This document shows, piece by piece, positions 16,021 to 25,845 of a stretch of DNA of 64,000 nucleotides. A model generated the notes under the pieces. The model was not told the origin of the DNA, ran no database searches, and saw only the letters and a program-made list of their open reading frames with translations. Position 1 is the stretch's first letter; each line of letters begins with the position of its first letter. The position numbers were made by a program, and so were the translations under genes. Origin of the DNA: Streptomyces sp. cg36 (lineage in GTDB: Bacteria; Actinomycetota; Actinomycetes; Streptomycetales; Streptomycetaceae); the NCBI RefSeq assembly GCF_041080675.1, contig NZ_CP163521.1:301793-365792 (forward strand), read 5' to 3'.

Positions 16021-17598
16021 ATGAGCAGCGCCGAGAGCCACAGCTTCGACGCCCAGGCCGTCGTTCAGCAGATGCTCGACCTCGGCCAAGGCCAGAACAT
16101 GGCCAGCCTGCCCGCCCAGCAGAGCGTCGATGCGCCGCCCGTGCCGGCAACGACCGCGGGACTACTGCCGGATCTGCTGTCCGACCGCGGCAACGCGAAG
16201 CTGTTCGCGACCCTCTACGCCGGGCAGTTCCGGCACGTCGAGGGACTGGGCTGGTATGTGTGGGACTCCTACCGGTGGAAGCGGACCGGCGGAGAGAAAG
16301 CCGCCGTGTGGGCGGCCGGGGACATGGCCGAGGAGATGGCCGCCACCGATCCGCGCGGCCGCTTCACCGACCGCGACCTGGAAACCCACCGCAAGCGCTC
16401 GATGTCGACACCCGGGATCAAGGCCATGCTCACCCAGGCCAAGGCGTCCCCGCTGCTCGCCCTGGACCCCGACGTCCTGGACGGCGACCCGTATGCGCTG
16501 TGCACCCCGGCCGGGGTGGTCGACCTGCGCACCCGCGAGCTGCGCAAACCCGACCCCGGCATGGACATGCACTCCCGCGCCACCCACGTCGCCCCCGACC
16601 CCATGCCCACCCCGCGCTGGCAGCGCTTCCTCACCGACACCTTCGGCGACGACCCCAAGGGCCAGGAGACGACAGCATTCCTGCACCTGCTGCTGGGCTA
16701 CTCCATCACCGGCGACGTCGGCGCCCAGGTCCTGCCGTTCCTCTTCGGCACCGGTGCCAACGGCAAATCCGTCCTCCTGGACGTGATGATGCAGATCCTG
16801 GGCGACTACGCCCAAGCCGCCCCTCCCGGCTTCCTCATGGAGAAGGGCAAGTTCGCCGAACACTCCACCGAACTCACCGAACTCCATGGCCGGCGCATCG
16901 TCGTGTGCTCCGAACTCAGGCCCGACGACCGGTTCGACGAGGCCCGCGTCAAACTCCTGACCGGCGGCGACCGCATCATGGCCCGCCGCATGCGCCAGGA
17001 CTACTTCTCCTTCACACCGACCCACAAGCTGTGGCTGCTGGGCAACCACCGCCCCGAAGTCGGCACCGGCGGCCACGCCTTCTGGCGCCGCATCCGCCTG
17101 ATCCCCTTCGAACGCGTGGTGGCCGCCGACCGCAAGATCGACAATCTGGCCCGTCAGCTCGTCCAGGACGAAGGCCCCGGCATCCTGCACTGGCTCACCG
17201 AGGGCGCCCAGCGCTACCTCACCACCCGCGACCCCCTCACCGGCCCTGCCACCGTCCGCGTCGCCACCGAGGCATACGCCACCACCGAGGACCACATCGG
17301 CCGCTTCCTGACCGAACGCTGCACCCGCGTCCCCACACTGGCCGACGCAGGCGCAGGTGACCTGCGCGTCGAGCAGGGCCTGCTCTACAGCGCCTACGGC
17401 GCCTGGTGCTCGGTCGGCGAGGGCATCCGCCCCGCCACCGCCCGCGCCTTCGCCACCCGCGTCCGCAGCGAACTCGGCCTCGCCTCACCCGCCGAGATGA
17501 TGAAGTCCAGCGGCAAGAAGTACTACCCCGGCCTTGGCCTCTTGCCCGAGGACACCGACACCGACCCGAGAACGGCCGCCGGGAGCGGACATGGCTAA
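16021..17598 (+). CDS. D5/P4-type primase-helicase (phage/plasmid replication protein)
   Basis: ATG 16021 has GAAGGA six bases upstream and gives 525 residues. The N-terminal D5_N-like part (FATLYAGQFRHVEGLGWYVWD) is followed by TPAGVVDLRTRELR. A superfamily-3 helicase contains Walker A FGTGANGKSVLLDVMM (about residue 243), Walker B-like RRIVVCSELRPDD and the sensor stretch HKLWLLGNHRPEV, then FWRRIRLIPFERVV. These enzymes unwind and prime replication of phages, integrative elements or plasmids. With the upstream repeats it suggests a relic or active replicon module in the arm. No integrase was found nearby. Confidence 0.88.
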   Translation: MSSAESHSFDAQAVVQQMLDLGQGQNMASLPAQQSVDAPPVPATTAGLLPDLLSDRGNAKLFATLYAGQFRHVEGLGWYVWDSYRWKRTGGEKAAVWAAGDMAEEMAATDPRGRFTDRDLETHRKRSMSTPGIKAMLTQAKASPLLALDPDVLDGDPYALCTPAGVVDLRTRELRKPDPGMDMHSRATHVAPDPMPTPRWQRFLTDTFGDDPKGQETTAFLHLLLGYSITGDVGAQVLPFLFGTGANGKSVLLDVMMQILGDYAQAAPPGFLMEKGKFAEHSTELTELHGRRIVVCSELRPDDRFDEARVKLLTGGDRIMARRMRQDYFSFTPTHKLWLLGNHRPEVGTGGHAFWRRIRLIPFERVVAADRKIDNLARQLVQDEGPGILHWLTEGAQRYLTTRDPLTGPATVRVATEAYATTEDHIGRFLTERCTRVPTLADAGAGDLRVEQGLLYSAYGAWCSVGEGIRPATARAFATRVRSELGLASPAEMMKSSGKKYYPGLGLLPEDTDTDPRTAAGSGHG

Positions 17599-17697
17599 CC
17601 AGTGTGCCCTGCCCGCCCCGATCCCGCGCACGTACGATGAGATCAGTGCCGCACCACTCGCCAGCCACAGCGACAGGGACACGAAGGGGCCACAGAG

Positions 17698-18081
17698 ATG
17701 AGCTCGCTACTGGAAGACAGCGAACTGGCCCACGAGGACAACGTCGTCTGGCTCGAAGACACCACCCGCCTCGACTACGTCCGCCAGGCCCTCGACAAGA
17801 CCACCCGCCGCCGCGGCAAGCCACGCTACGCCCGTGACGGACGCATGGTCGGTTACACCGAACTCGCCCCCGACGCCGAAGCCGATCCCGACAGCGGCCT
17901 CCAGCTCCGCCGGGTCTTCTTCCTGCTCCCGCACGACCGAGACAGCGAACCGGCCGGCCTTTACCAGCAAGGCGCCCCTGGTGAAGCGGTTGACCCCCGC
18001 ACTATCGAACCTGGCCGCGTCGGCGAGAAAACCTCCCGCTCTCAGCAGGGCACCACGGCAATAGCGGCAACCAGCTCCTGA
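17698..18081 (+). CDS. DUF6009-like protein
   Basis: A 127-residue protein resembling a Streptomyces family I recall as DUF6009: HEDNVVWLEDTTRLDYVRQALDKT, then GKPRYARDGRMVGYTELAPDAEAD, RVFFLLPHDRD and GAPGEAVDPRTI. The function is unknown. It lies 99 bases after the primase gene in the same direction and may share its transcript. The family number is from memory and should be treated as tentative; the gene itself is convincing. Confidence 0.65.
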   Translation: MSSLLEDSELAHEDNVVWLEDTTRLDYVRQALDKTTRRRGKPRYARDGRMVGYTELAPDAEADPDSGLQLRRVFFLLPHDRDSEPAGLYQQGAPGEAVDPRTIEPGRVGEKTSRSQQGTTAIAATSS

Positions 18082-18350
18082 CCGCCCGCCGACGTACAGG
18101 CGTCGGATGTACACCAGCCGTGCCCAGCCGCCCATGGACCCAAGGTGCGCAGCCCGGCGCGGTCCGGACTCCACCGCCGTGGCTGAGCCGCCCGCCGGTC
18201 TGGAGGCGCGTACACACTGTCCACGTCCTCGCACTACCGCATGCTCGCAATTTTTTGACCTCGTGCCCGCCTTGCGGGGATGCCGGGGACGGGCGGGCTG
18301 CACGGCCAGGCCGTGCTCGTCGTCGCCTACAGCGGTCGCTTCCACGGTGA

Positions 18351-19256
18351 TCATCTGGTGCGCGGTACCGAGGCCCGGCGCACGAGTATGGCGTGCAGGT
18401 CCCGGGCCGCCCTGGGAACCGCGTGGGCGTGCCGTTGCTGGATCATGACGCGGAGCTCGGTGATGTCATCTGCCAGTGGACGGGAGGTGATGGTGCCACA
18501 GCGCTCCAGCGGATCGCCGTGGACGCTGTAATCGGGCAACACGGCGGCGCCGAGCCCCTCCGCGACCATGAGCTTGCCCATCTCGGTGCCGTCAGCCGAG
18601 TAGGAATGGGAGGGCGTACGGCCGCTGAGAAGCCGGTGGACGTAGCGGTGCATGACGTAGCCCGATCGCATCGCGATCAGCGGCTGGGCCAGCAGATCGG
18701 TGACGGTGACGGTCTCGAGCGACGCCAGGGGGCTGTCCGGACGGATGCAGACGACCGGCCGGCCGCGCAAGAGCTCGATGGTGTGCAGACCAGGTGGAGG
18801 CTCGTCGTCGAGCAGATAGCTGACCAGCCCGAGGTCGAACCGTCCATCAGACAGCTGGCGTTGGATGCCGTCCTGGCGGGCCGCGACGACTTCCACCTGG
18901 GTGGATGGATGTGCCGTGCGGAACTCACGGATGGCCGGCGCCAGGAGTGTAGCCGTGGCTGCGTGGACTGTCCCCAGCCTGAGCACGCGGCTGACGTTCT
19001 GCTGCTCGTCGGCTGCCTGGCGCAGTCGGCTGACCGCGTCCAGCACCTCGGCGATGTGCGGCAGCAGCTCGCGTCCTCCACTGCTGATCTTTGCCCCGAG
19101 CCGCGTGCGTTCCAGGAGGTCCACGCCCAGTTCACGTTCCAGATTGCGGAGTGTCTCGCTCAATGCTGGCTGGGACAGGTGCAGTTCCTCCGCGGCGCGA
19201 CGGAATGACCCCAGCCGTGTCACTGCAGCCAGGTATTCCAATTGTTCTACACGCAT
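18351..19256 (-). CDS. LysR-family transcriptional regulator
   Basis: A 301-residue protein. The N-terminal winged helix (MRVEQLEYLAAVTRLGSFRRAAEELHLSQPALSETLRNLERELG) is the classic LysR DNA-binding domain. From about residue 90 the periplasmic-binding-like effector domain follows (LRLGTVHAATATLLAPAIREFR, GRFDLGLVSYLLDD, PLIAMRSGY). GGAGG is eight bases before ATG 19256. LysR regulators normally control a divergent neighbour, but none is recognisable in 19257-19940, so the target may have been lost or lie elsewhere. Confidence 0.92.
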   Translation of the reverse strand: MRVEQLEYLAAVTRLGSFRRAAEELHLSQPALSETLRNLERELGVDLLERTRLGAKISSGGRELLPHIAEVLDAVSRLRQAADEQQNVSRVLRLGTVHAATATLLAPAIREFRTAHPSTQVEVVAARQDGIQRQLSDGRFDLGLVSYLLDDEPPPGLHTIELLRGRPVVCIRPDSPLASLETVTVTDLLAQPLIAMRSGYVMHRYVHRLLSGRTPSHSYSADGTEMGKLMVAEGLGAAVLPDYSVHGDPLERCGTITSRPLADDITELRVMIQQRHAHAVPRAARDLHAILVRRASVPRTR

Positions 19257-19940
19257 GGTGGGCTACCTCCGACGGCCATCATAAACCGGCTGGTGCGACG
19301 AGCGAGGAAAGGCAAGGATAGACGGAAGGGTGCCCCTGCCACGAGATCGGGTATTCCGATCACCCGAGCCGGGCCTATTGAACAAGCTCCAGAGGCGGCC
19401 GATGATGCGTGCTCCGCGCCACCACCGGCAGAGGTCCGGAAGAAGTCCGGCAGAGAGTTGCCAAGACCCGGAATCAGCCTCATGGACCTGCATCAGCAGA
19501 CCGCAACCCACCCCCAAGGACCAAAAGGATGCGGGAAGTTGATCAGGAGTGATGGCATCGGCCATTGACCAATCGCGAGCATTTGTCTTGCCCTGGCGCG
19601 CATCACCCTGATGCCGCGGCAGGGCTGCCCCGTCGGGTTGCCCTTCGAGAGTGCGCCAGCAAGCCGTCAACGGGAAGATGCTGCTGCTGCGACGCCCGGC
19701 CGACCGGCCTGGCCGGCAATAATTCCAAGCGTTGACCTGGGCCGAAATGATTTCCCTGCCTGGTGACAGGAACAACCTTTATCCCTCTGATGGTCGGGGT
19801 GGAGAGCATATCGGTTTAGGATGCGCTTCGAAAGTAGTCGGGTGTGTGCGATACGGCCGGAGTATCTGGTGGCGGAAGCGACTTGAGGCCCTGCGCCACA
19901 TCGATCAGAGCGACTGGTCGAGCAAGAGTGAGGAGCGCGA
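19257..19940. other. no confident gene
   Basis: About 680 bases with short frames only and mixed codon bias. A plus-strand frame ending at TAG 19965 (WWRKRLEALRHIDQSDWSSKSEEREWEILMGI, translated in part) abuts the next gene and could be the tail of a lost gene. No terminator or RNA gene was seen. Confidence 0.4.
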
Positions 19941-21038
19941 GTGGGAAATCCTGATGGGGATCTAGGCGTGACGGGCGAGGACAGGTTCATGTACCAGAAA
20001 AGCGAAAGTCAAGTGCCGAATTGCCCCAGCTGGGCCGTTGTCTTCGGCGGATTCGAGGTCGTGCCCATCGACTCGCTGCTTCCTGCCGACACCCCCAGGA
20101 GCGCCGGAACGGATCCGGAGCATGTGCTGCGCCTCACGGACATGGCCGGGGCAACCCCTCCGATCCTCGTGCAGCGAGCGACCCTGCGTGTCATCGACGG
20201 CATGCATCGCCTGCACGCCGCGCGATCACGGGGCGATGAAGAGATTCTGGTTCAATACTTCGAAGGAAGTGACGAACAGTCATTTGTACAGTCCGTACGC
20301 GCGAACGTGACGCACGGTCTCCCCTTGACGACAGGGGAGCGGCAGACGGCCGCAGCGAGAATCCTTCGAACCTATCCCGACTGGTCGGACCGGGCGATAG
20401 CGGAGGTCGCGGGCATCAGCCCGCCAACCGTTGCGAGCATCCGTCACCGTTCAACTGAAAACTCATGGCAGTTGAACACGAGAGTAGGGCGTGACGGCCG
20501 CAGGCGCCCCGTCAGAGGAACACTCAGGCACCAGAAAGCCGTCGAGATAATCCGGGAGCGTCCGCATGCCACGATCAGGGAAATAGCCCGCGAAGCCGGA
20601 ATCTCGATAGGCACCGCACACAGAATCCGAGTAGGAATCATCAGTCAGGCAAAGACTCGTACAAACACCTCCTCTCGGGGCAGAGAGGTCCAGACCACAC
20701 AGCAACCCCCTTCCCTCTCGCCGCAGACTCCAGGGAGCGCTGAAGTGATGCAACCCACCACACAAATGCTCGCAGTTCACCGGTTGCTGGAGAGCCTGCG
20801 AAAGGATCCCGCGCTGCGGCGGACCGACAAAGGCCGTCAGATCCTTCAGTGGCTCAGCGTCTCCCTCGAGGCGGAACAGCTCAGGCTCTTCGTCGATGCG
20901 GTGCCGGCCTACCGACTCGGTGCCCTGGCCCAACTCGCCCACAACTGCTCCCTCACCTGGCAACACCTGGCCAGGGACATAGAACAGCGAGCGCGTAGGT
21001 CCCGCACGAACTCCAGCGGGGACCTACGCAATGACTGA
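19941..21038 (+). CDS. StrR/ParB-like transcriptional regulator
   Basis: Up to 365 residues from GTG 19941 (AGGAG five bases upstream); GTG 19968 is also possible. A ParB-type N-terminal domain contains VPIDSLLPADTPRSAGTDPEHV, PILVQRATLRVIDGMHRLHAA, and ANVTHGLPLT with the following helix-turn-helix WSDRAIAEVAGISPPTVASIR. This order is typical of StrR-like activators of antibiotic clusters (streptomycin, novobiocin type) rather than of chromosome-partition ParB. A second HTH-like stretch TIREIAREAGISIGTAHRIR follows. It is coupled to the next gene by ATGA. No biosynthetic cluster is adjacent, so it is an orphan here. Confidence 0.8.
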   Translation: MGNPDGDLGVTGEDRFMYQKSESQVPNCPSWAVVFGGFEVVPIDSLLPADTPRSAGTDPEHVLRLTDMAGATPPILVQRATLRVIDGMHRLHAARSRGDEEILVQYFEGSDEQSFVQSVRANVTHGLPLTTGERQTAAARILRTYPDWSDRAIAEVAGISPPTVASIRHRSTENSWQLNTRVGRDGRRRPVRGTLRHQKAVEIIRERPHATIREIAREAGISIGTAHRIRVGIISQAKTRTNTSSRGREVQTTQQPPSLSPQTPGSAEVMQPTTQMLAVHRLLESLRKDPALRRTDKGRQILQWLSVSLEAEQLRLFVDAVPAYRLGALAQLAHNCSLTWQHLARDIEQRARRSRTNSSGDLRND

Positions 21039-21357
21039 CACCGCACCATCCCTTTGGCGGTCGACCATCCATCGCTCTGCAGTCGCTCAACCCAAGCAGC
21101 CGGACATGAGCAAGGAGATCGTGTCCGGCGCGGTCAGCGACACCCGGAATTTCGTGGAGGTCGTCCCCGCAGCGGAATTCATGCCTCGCCACATCCAACT
21201 ATGCGGCGTCACATTGATCACACCAAGCCACCTTGCCGGCATCCTGCGTTCCTGCGACGAACAGGACATCCCTCTGATGCTCCGACAGAGGATCCTCATC
21301 ACGGTACGACGCCTCCGGCCTATATCCTCTGAACACTGCGAATGCATTAGGGAGTAG
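21031..21357 (+). CDS. hypothetical protein coupled to StrR-like gene
   Basis: A 108-residue frame whose ATG overlaps the end of the regulator gene, the arrangement expected for a co-translated partner. It contains FVEVVPAAEFMPRHIQLCGVTLI and SCDEQDIPLMLRQRILITVRRL. No family was recognised. Coding bias is weaker than in neighbours, so it is only moderately supported. Confidence 0.45.
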   Translation: MTDTAPSLWRSTIHRSAVAQPKQPDMSKEIVSGAVSDTRNFVEVVPAAEFMPRHIQLCGVTLITPSHLAGILRSCDEQDIPLMLRQRILITVRRLRPISSEHCECIRE

Positions 21358-21422
21358 ACGAGATCTCCGCTGCTAGTGAACATCAGCATCCTCTGGACGA
21401 ATTCAGGCACCCTGAAGTCCCC

Positions 21423-21743
21423 TTGGACGGATTTCCTGCACCAATCCCCCGAAGAACCACGACACCCCGATCCAAGCATGACCGAACGACTGACCGCCGC
21501 GGCATCTTGTCTGCCACCGTACCCAGTTCCACCTCTAGCTGCCCAAACGACGAGGACGACTACGACGGCCATGCTTTGCGCACACTCGTGCAGCAGCTGG
21601 TCCACGACGGCGATCAGCGAGCCGCGATGGCGGGCCGACGCATGCGGCGCACCCTGGCAGAGATGGTTCCGGGGCATGAGCGCCAGCCAGTGCTGATCCT
21701 GCATCATGTCAAAGAAAATGATGAGCTAGGAGGTGCAGTATGA
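21423..21743 (+). CDS. weak candidate gene
   Basis: A 106-residue frame whose second half (HALRTLVQQLVHDGDQRAAMAGRRMRRTLAEMV) looks like a helical domain with normal codon bias, while the first third does not. It may be the remains of a gene cut by the IS copy that follows. No family was recognised. Confidence 0.25.
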   Translation: MDGFPAPIPRRTTTPRSKHDRTTDRRGILSATVPSSTSSCPNDEDDYDGHALRTLVQQLVHDGDQRAAMAGRRMRRTLAEMVPGHERQPVLILHHVKENDELGGAV

Positions 21744-21852
21744 CGGTGAGGCAGTGCATTCGCTGGGGTAATTTGAGCGTCTGTCTAATCATTGCGGCTT
21801 TTGTGATTGTGACCTTCGGGCAGGGTTGTCGGACCGTGAGCCTTTTCCAACC

Positions 21853-22602
21853 TCACGCTGATGCATGGTGAAGGACGACGACGGCATTGACGACGTCGGT
21901 GATGCGATTGGTGCTGCAGCGGAGTTTCCGTAGGAGGCGCCAGCCCTTGCGGATGGCCATGGCCTGCTCGCCGAGGCAACGGATCTTGGCGTGGGTGGTG
22001 TTGTGGCGGCGCTTCCACTGCTTGAGGCGGCGGCCCCGAAACGGGACCCGGACGGGGTGTCCGGCACCCTGGTACGCCGCCTAGCATTTGAGGCCCGCTG
22101 CGGTGAGCGCTTCGATGATTCCGTGCTGTCGGGCGGCGGTCAGGTCGTGGGTGGATCCGGGCAGCGCCGGGGACGTCCACAGGAGTCGGCCGAACGGGTC
22201 GGTGAAGACCTGGACGTTCATGCCGTGGCGTTTGTGTTTCCCGGAGTAGTACGGGGTGTCGGCGGCAATGCGGTCGCTGTGCAGCAGGGTGCCGTCGAGG
22301 ATGACGAACGCCTTCGTCCGGATGGTCTTCATCGCCTCGGTCAGGGCCGGGGCGAGAGCGGCCAGGACCTCGATGGCCTCGCGTATGTAGCGGTACACGG
22401 TCGCGATCCCGATGCCGAACCCGGCGGCCAGCTGAGCGTAGGTGTCACCGCACCGCAGGTGGGCCAGGGTCAGCAGGGCATGCCGTGCCGCGGGAAGTCG
22501 CCGCCACCGCGTGCCGATCTCCTTCCGTCTGGCAGTCAGCTGCCCGGCCAGGAAAAGCAGGGTGCGGGTGGACAAGTCGATCGAGGACGGGTAGACAAGC
22601 AC
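21853..22602 (-). pseudogene. IS5-type transposase with nonsense codon
   Basis: The frame starts at GTG 22602 and has an HTH (CGDTYAQLAAGFGIGIATVYRYI) and the DDE_Tnp_4 nuclease (KAFVILDGTLLHSDR, GKHKRHGMNVQVFTDP, LPGSTHDLTAARQHGI). After GLKC a TAG interrupts, but the same frame continues with YQGAG, then FRGRRLKQWKRRHNTTHAKIRC, to TGA 21853. Compared with the usual CWADKAYQGAG, the Trp codon has become TAG and two codons are missing. Terminal repeats were not found. It is inactive unless suppressed. Confidence 0.8.
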
Positions 22603-22739
22603 GCGAAGCTCCTGGCGGACACGGGTGATCTTGGTCGAGAACCCGTCTACCAGGAGCTTTATCGTTACGCAGGACCGGCCAACTCGCGGTCAGCACCGCC
22701 AGCTTGAAAACAGCTCACTGACACACCTCACGGCCGCCG

Positions 22740-23835
22740 TCAGAAGGTGTGCTCGATGGCGAAGCGTCTCAGGTAGGTCTGCCAGAGGCGGTCGGTGTCT
22801 GCAGGGGTGGCGTCGGTTTCTGACCACCACCGCCAGGCCGGCTTGGGGGTTGCTCCGCTGGGCAGGTGGTCGATGTCCAGGCGGATCACCGTCCCCTCGA
22901 TGACGGGGAGGGCACCGTCGGCTGCGGCCCAGGAGGAACGGTGGGTGAGCCTGGGGTGGAGGCGGTCCCAGGAGCGTGCGGTGGCGGTGCCATAGAGACG
23001 TGTGTCGGTGATGGTTTCGGTGTCGGGTGTGCCTCAGGTGGCGGGCTGTCCGAAGACGAACTCGCCTCCGTGCCGGGGTGGGCGGCCCATGGTGTGTGGC
23101 TGGCGGTGCGGGACGGATCTGCGCAGGACGCGGTCCGAGCGCATCCGGGCCAGGACCTGGACGGGCAGGTCCTTGAGGACGTAGGCGAGTCGGGGTGCGC
23201 GTCGTAGCCGGCGTCCGCGACGATGAGGACGTCGGGTCGCCCGGGTGCCACTGTCCGGCGGCGATGAGTCGCTGAAGCAGATCACGCAGCTGGCGGGCAG
23301 TGACGGTGGCGGTATCGTCCCCTGGGGTCAGACGCCGTGCGTCCAGGGGTGCGGTCCACGAACTGCGGCCGGGCTCGAGCGCGCAGACGATCGAGTAGGG
23401 CCAGCCGGGGACGGGGATGTGCTGGTCCTTGCCCCGTCCGTAGGTGTGGCACAGGATCCGTTGCGGTGAGGTGTGTGCGTCGGGCCGCAGACAGCAGGTC
23501 ACATCAACCGCCAGGACCAGCCGGCCGCCGGCAGCGCGTGGGAGTGGCACTGCGGCCAGGGCCTGCCGCAGCCGGCTGGCGTCGATGCGTCCACGGGCCA
23601 CCGCGGCATACAGCCCGCCGTGGCCCCGGCGGTGTTCACCCACCAGTGACAGCTCGGCCGACGACCTCACCGGCCCGTCGCCGCACAGAATGGCATCGGC
23701 CAGCTCGAACAACGCGTTTGAACGTGCGGTGAGGCAGGAGTAGAACTCGCCCCGGAAGCATGACAGTTGTGCCAACGGCTCTCGCCGGGCGTTGCGATGC
23801 AGCAGACTCACCCTCACGGCCTTCGTGCTGGACAT
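22740..23835 (-). pseudogene. transposase of the IS701/NF041680-like group, multiply frameshifted and 3'-truncated
   Basis: It begins intact (MSSTKAVRVSLLHRNARREP, CFRGEFYSCLTARSNALFELADAILCGDG abbreviated) through LVLAVDVTCCLRPDA (first Asp) and CHTYGRGKDQHIPVPGWPYS. Near 23240 the match shifts frame (DVLIVADAGYDA, then LAYVLKDLPVQVLARMRSDR in a third frame). The C-terminus resumes in yet another frame to end at FAIEHTF, where the normal continuation is missing. At least three frameshifts plus truncation against the neighbouring IS remnant make it a dead gene. Confidence 0.75.
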
Positions 23836-23977
23836 GTGTGTTCCTTGGTCGGAGCACATGTTCAGACGAAGGCCGCTTTAGCGTACGCCGGATGCCGAAC
23901 CGAGTGAGCAAGTTCGAGGCACCATTCGACCCCGGCTGATAAAGGTCAAGCGAGATGACGCAGGCCGCGGTGAGCGG

Positions 23978-24335
23978 GTGCCGGGGCGTCGTTGGACGGT
24001 GCGTCTGGATGCCGCCGGCCGGGGCAGTGCGGCGGTACGCGTCTCGTGCAGCCGTCCCACGTGTGCCGAGCAGCGCCTGCCGTCCGCGGCCGCCATCGCG
24101 CACCTCAAGACTCACTTGCGCACCGCCCCCGCTCCCAGGCCCGGGGCGTATTGCGCATGCAAGTTGGAGGGCGGCCACACCCACCTTCGGGACACCGGCA
24201 GGCACGCGCGTGCCGAACCCTGGCGGTGCGGCGGCCCGGTCGTCCTGGCCGTGCTCACGGACCGGGAGGGCGCTGGTAGCAAGCCATGGAGTGCTGCGCG
24301 AGGTGCGCGGCCGCCAACCCCGGCGTCAAGACCGC
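23978..24335 (+). pseudogene. hypothetical Cys-containing protein, frameshifted
   Basis: A frame with good codon bias runs RRWTVRLDAAGRGSAAVRVSC, AIAHLKTHLR, GAYCACKLEGGHTHL and AEPWRCGGPVVLAVLTDREG. After 24262 the expected continuation (QAMECCARCAAANPGVKT) lies in another frame behind a TAG. One base appears lost and one Trp codon is now TAG. The spaced Cys and His residues suggest a zinc-binding protein. No family name is known to me. Confidence 0.4.
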
Positions 24336-24425
24336 AGACCACCAGATGCCCGGCCCTCACAGCCACGGGAACCGACACGAGCGGGCCGCAGTTCTCCGAC
24401 CACCAGGTCGCTGCCGGCACAGCAT

Positions 24426-24806
24426 TTACTTCGTATCGAGTTGGCCGCTTAGCTCCGTGACGAGATGGTAGCCCCCCGCAAGATCGATGTCAGTCCGCTC
24501 CCTGAGCAGCTTGATCGCAGAGTCGCGATGGCCGCTGTTGAGTAGGGCACTCAACTCAGCGACCAGGGGGGCATCAATTTGCCGTAGTGCATCCAACGCC
24601 TGGCCATAGCTAGTGGGCAATGCGTGTCCCTGAATCAGCAGGTCCATTGCCACTGGGGCCGTGGCCAGGCTGAGGCCCGAGTCCTTGCGCAGTCGACGGA
24701 TGGCCTTGATGAAGCGTCCTTCAGCAGCCAGCTCCTTCCCCTCGTTCTGGGCTTCTTGCGCGATAGGCGTGATCAGTGCGGTCGTGTGGGCTTTGGTGTT
24801 CGTCAT
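24426..24806 (-). CDS. hypothetical protein, downstream partner of secreted protein
   Basis: A 126-residue protein starting MTNTKAHTTALITPI. It is mostly helical and hydrophilic (EAQNEGKELAAEGRFIKAIRRLRKD, GQALDALRQIDAPLVAELSALL, SAIKLLRERTDIDLAGGYHLVTEL). The C-terminal part resembles the ribosomal L7/L12-type helical segment only in style. It starts 18 bases after the secreted-protein gene, so the two are very likely one operon. Codon usage is less GC-biased than in its neighbours, suggesting transfer. Function unknown. Confidence 0.6.
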   Translation of the reverse strand: MTNTKAHTTALITPIAQEAQNEGKELAAEGRFIKAIRRLRKDSGLSLATAPVAMDLLIQGHALPTSYGQALDALRQIDAPLVAELSALLNSGHRDSAIKLLRERTDIDLAGGYHLVTELSGQLDTK

Positions 24807-24824
24807 AGGGCTCCAGTCCACCTC

Positions 24825-25364
24825 TTACGTGCAGTTCGTCTTAATTCCGTCGATCCCGAGTACCTCCGAGGCTAGGCTACCGAGTACGGGGCCCAGTTCA
24901 TTGAGTTTTTCCTCGCCCTTGGAGATGCGGATGAGGAGGAAGGCAGCTTCCCTTGCGGAACCGGCCTTCCCAATAAATGCCTTCAGCTTGAGGATCTTCG
25001 CGGCGGGGACCAGGCCGCTGGCGAGGGCGGCCGTTATGGAAGCTGCGCACTTAGCTGCCTGCGACCAGTCGATGCGCGGCTTCGCACCAGTAGGGTGCGA
25101 CTCAAGGTAGGCTTGGACTGCAGCGTCCCCTTGATCGGCGACGCTTTCGGGCATCTCGTCTATTGCCTTCAGCGTGGCGAGAAGCTTCTTCCCGTCAGCT
25201 GAGTTCAACTCTTCCGCAGCGGACATGTGCTTGTTGGCGGCCACAACCGCCGGACCTGCCGAGGCGCCTCGATCGACGGCCACCGCAGCTTGGTTTAGAA
25301 CAGTGCTGATGATCGCGGCTGCGGTCATCGCAGCCGTGGCAGCGGTCAGTCTTCTCAACTTCAA
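24825..25364 (-). CDS. secreted hypothetical protein
   Basis: TTG 25364 with GAGGGG six bases upstream gives 179 residues. A Sec signal is evident (KLRRLTAATAAMTAAAII, cleaved near NQAAVAVD). The mature part is helical with Ala-rich stretches (AAKCAASITAALASGLVPAAKILKLKAF) and two Cys, one near the C-terminal end (KTNCT). It is the first of a two-gene unit with 24426-24806. The size and style resemble small secreted effectors or bacteriocin-like proteins, but nothing specific was recognised. Confidence 0.65.
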   Translation of the reverse strand: MKLRRLTAATAAMTAAAIISTVLNQAAVAVDRGASAGPAVVAANKHMSAAEELNSADGKKLLATLKAIDEMPESVADQGDAAVQAYLESHPTGAKPRIDWSQAAKCAASITAALASGLVPAAKILKLKAFIGKAGSAREAAFLLIRISKGEEKLNELGPVLGSLASEVLGIDGIKTNCT

Positions 25365-25845
25365 GGTTTTCCCCTCTTTGGTCTTGCGACCAGATGGTCG
25401 CCGCAATGCACTCGATCAGCGAGTCGGAGATCGTGCCGACGAGGTCGACCGCTTGCTGGGCTGCGGCGATCCCCTTCTCGTCATTGATGTCAATAAGGTC
25501 GGAACTGATAGGGGAAGAGATTTTGCTTACGTGTGACTCGTGAGTTCCGAGACGGAGCACGGCACTCGTTACTCCCCTCACCCGACCTGCGGATACCGTC
25601 GCCCGTATTCCTTTTTCGTGCGTGCGGTCGGCAGCGGCCGACCGCTGTCCCGGATATGGCGTGCCGCACGAAGCTCCTCTTGATTCCCATTTCAGGCGCG
25701 AATCGGCAGCACGGCATCTCAGCCCCAACTGCACCGACGTCTCACTCCTGTGCTGTGCTCGAACTCTACTGAACGTTTCGGAATAGATCGATTAGGAATT
25801 CTCAATACTCCGATAAGGTTCCCCTTCCACCCCCTCGGCGCCTTA
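25365..25845. other. intergenic, no gene recognised
   Basis: About 480 bases between the secreted-protein gene and the IS at 25846. Short frames only, with lower GC than average. It should contain the promoter of the minus-strand two-gene unit; none was assigned. Confidence 0.4.

Noticed and set aside
16162..17295. A 377-codon minus-strand frame opposite the primase gene
   Set aside because: Antisense of a gene with clear helicase motifs; composition (Gly/Val/Gln-rich) is typical of reverse-frame translation.
19941..21038. Plasmid or chromosome partition ParB
   Set aside because: No parA neighbour or parS-like sites were seen, and the domain order fits StrR-type activators.
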